From Nitrospira sp. (GTDB lineage Bacteria; Nitrospirota; Nitrospiria; Nitrospirales; Nitrospiraceae): a stretch of 6,945 nt of DNA. Shown piece by piece: positions 6,501 through 6,945 of this stretch. The number at the start of each line of letters is the position of its first letter. The first letter of the stretch is position 1. Location of the stretch: assembly GCA_025361385.1 (NCBI GenBank), contig JANYAJ010000051.1, positions 1 to 6,945 on the forward strand, in the 5' to 3' direction. The notes beneath the pieces are model-generated. The model was not told the origin of the DNA. It did no database searches and saw only the letters and a program-made list of their open reading frames with translations. The position numbers were made by a program, and so were the translations under genes.

Positions 6501-6643
6501 TTCTTCCCATGGCATTAGCCACGACGATGGGAGCCGAAGTCCAGCGGCCCCTGGCGACCGTCGTCATAGGGGGCTTGGTCACTTCCACGATCTTGACCCT
6601 CCTCGTTCTCCCTGCGCTATACCGCAAGGTCTGTCATGGATAA
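3578..6643 (+). CDS. czcA: CzcA-type heavy-metal RND efflux pump
   Basis: Inner-membrane proton/cation antiporter of the HME-RND family that exports divalent metals from periplasm or cytoplasm through the adaptor and an outer-membrane channel. It has 1021 residues, full length for the family. TM1 is at about 12-33, followed by the DAMPDLTPVQVQI motif. The first porter domain extends to about 335, then TM2-6 (about 340-495), TM7 (about 527-547) with EFVPRLDEGD (549-558), the second porter domain, and TM8-12 (about 863-1015). The TM4 motif is DFGLLVDGSVVMVDN (395-409): Asp395 and Asp401 match the two essential Asp of Cupriavidus CzcA, but the third acidic residue is Asp408 where CzcA has Glu. 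The DFG...DG form argues for Zn/Co/Cd/Ni-type substrates rather than Cu/Ag (CusA). The start follows GGAGGG closely and lies 1 nt after the adaptor stop, so the two are translationally linked. Confidence 0.96.
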   Translation: MERLFTLSLRYRFFTLVATGFIIVIGLWSFFHLTIDAMPDLTPVQVQILTRSPALGPVEVEQFITFPIEASLSGLPALRELRSVSRYGLSAVTAIFEDRTDIYRARQLVTERLARAMERIPIEYGRPMMGPLTTGLGEVYQFTVKGNGYSAMALRTLLEWEIGMRLRAVPGVVEVNIWGGEPQQFQVVVDPAKLLSYKLSLRQVFEALERNNAIAGGGYIEHQREQLLIRGEALATQVSDLARIVVARGPGGVPIFISDLAEVKEASALRIGAATAMGEGETVIGMVQMLAGENAQQVVERVKTRVREIEATLPPGVTLEPYYDRTIFVSKVIHTVRNNLFEGGLLVMAVLFLFLGDLRAGVIVASAIPLSMLIAFSGMMQAGLSGNLMSLGAIDFGLLVDGSVVMVDNILRRLAKKGIMSQEARLSEIQTAGREVLRPMTLAVSIIILVYVPILALTGIEGKMFRPMALTVILALAGSLLLAVTVTPLLAFWFVRAKPGQEEPRVIGMLRRAYEPRLRWAIARPAWVVTPAVGLFVVSLGITTSLGIEFVPRLDEGDMAVQVWRLPSVSLSESVRNALDVERVVRQFPEVVQVVTRTGSPEVATDVMGVELSDMFVILKPQHEWTTASTREDLIAKMKPAILEAVPGVGLGFTQPIEMRFNELIAGTRSDLAVKIFGPDLDVLKQQAEAVARQLETVQGAADVKVEQVAGLPLLRVIVDREQIARYGLTADDVLTLVQTTRVGRVVGTVVQGPRRFDLVVRLADSALADPLALGNLLIPTGQGELVPLSRVAAIRVDTGPAQISREHVQRRIVVESNIRGRDLGSFVAEAQHTMAREVSLPIGYELTWGGQFQHLREATSRLAVVVPITLLLILGVLSVIFGALRPALLIFLNVPLALSGGIVALWLRGLPLSISAVVGFIALFGIAVLNGVVLVSHIRLLEAEGLPTDQAVLQGAMDRLRPVLMTALVASLGFLPMALATTMGAEVQRPLATVVIGGLVTSTILTLLVLPALYRKVCHG

Positions 6644-6721
6644 CGCTGCTGAGAAAGATCGGGGAATAAAGCCGCCGTGTATTTCATTTTTTTGAGATTG
6701 AGATTATAGGAGGTTCCGGTA

Positions 6722-6945
6722 ATGCCCATGAATGTCCCTCTCGTTGATGAGACCCACGATCATGATCATTTCCATGGGACCCTCGATCCAGCCATCCTGA
6801 CGAGCGAAAAGGGAATTTGGGCGGTCAAATGGTCGATGGTGGGATTACTCCTGACCGCGCTCCTGCAAGCGGCCGTAGTTGCAGTGACGTCGAGTGTCGC
6901 GCTCCTCGCTGATACGATCCATAACGTTGGCGACGCCGCGACGGC
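6722..6945 (+). CDS. Cation diffusion facilitator (CDF) metal transporter, 5' part
   Basis: Only the first 74 codons are in the window; the gene runs off the right edge. The N-terminus is His/Asp-rich (THDHDHFHG, residues 11-19), a likely cytoplasmic metal-binding stretch. TM1 spans about 33-55 and is followed by SSVALLADTIHNVGDA, the CDF TM2 signature. His67 and Asp71 form the HxxxD pair of the transport site, the form usual for Zn and Cd/Co transporters such as CzcD, rather than the DxxxD form of Mn or Fe relatives. The start ATG has AGGAGG (6708-6713) at 8-nt spacing. It follows the pump gene by 78 bp on the same strand with no convincing terminator between, so it is probably in the same operon. 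CDFs move metal from cytoplasm to periplasm, where the RND pump can take it up. Confidence 0.9.
   Translation, partial: MPMNVPLVDETHDHDHFHGTLDPAILTSEKGIWAVKWSMVGLLLTALLQAAVVAVTSSVALLADTIHNVGDAAT

Noticed and set aside
6687..6693. Intrinsic terminator between the pump and CDF genes
   Set aside because: There is a 7-T run but only a 3-bp possible stem upstream, so it gives no reason to split the operon.

Overview
The window most likely comes from a Nitrospira-like bacterium (phylum Nitrospirota). The main clue is a chlorite dismutase whose sequence and active-site spacing closely resemble, from memory, the 'Candidatus Nitrospira defluvii' enzyme. The rest of the window is heavy-metal efflux, which is common in the accessory genome of environmental bacteria. 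Organism assignment is an inference.

Layout. Positions 1-45 show nothing recognisable. Positions 46-90 hold the 3' part of a tRNA-Lys(UUU) gene on the minus strand, cut exactly at the anticodon loop; this looks like the attachment-site scar of an integrative element. Its polarity puts native chromosome to the left and the element to the right, so most of the window may be island DNA. Positions 91-518 have no convincing gene but contain short direct repeats (217-257) and one copy of a 25-bp repeat (273-297). Chlorite dismutase (cld) lies at 519-1307 on the minus strand with a signal peptide and a strong ribosome binding site. Positions 1308-1755 hold a possible cld promoter, the second 25-bp repeat copy (1473-1497) and a 38-codon ORF of unknown status.

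From 1756 rightward everything is on the plus strand and concerns metals: a small exported His-rich protein (1756-2214), a lipoprotein RND periplasmic adaptor split by a one-base frameshift (2393-3205 and 3202-3576), an essentially intact CzcA-type RND pump (3578-6643), and the start of a cation diffusion facilitator (6722 to the right edge). Together these would move divalent cations from cytoplasm to periplasm (CDF), bind them there (His-rich protein), and export them across the outer membrane (RND pump plus adaptor). No outer-membrane channel gene is present, and the adaptor frameshift may disable the system unless it is a sequencing error.

No wholly new system is evident. The points most worth checking are the tRNA-Lys att scar, the adaptor frameshift, the unnamed His-rich protein, and the Glu-to-Asp change in the pump's proton-relay motif.
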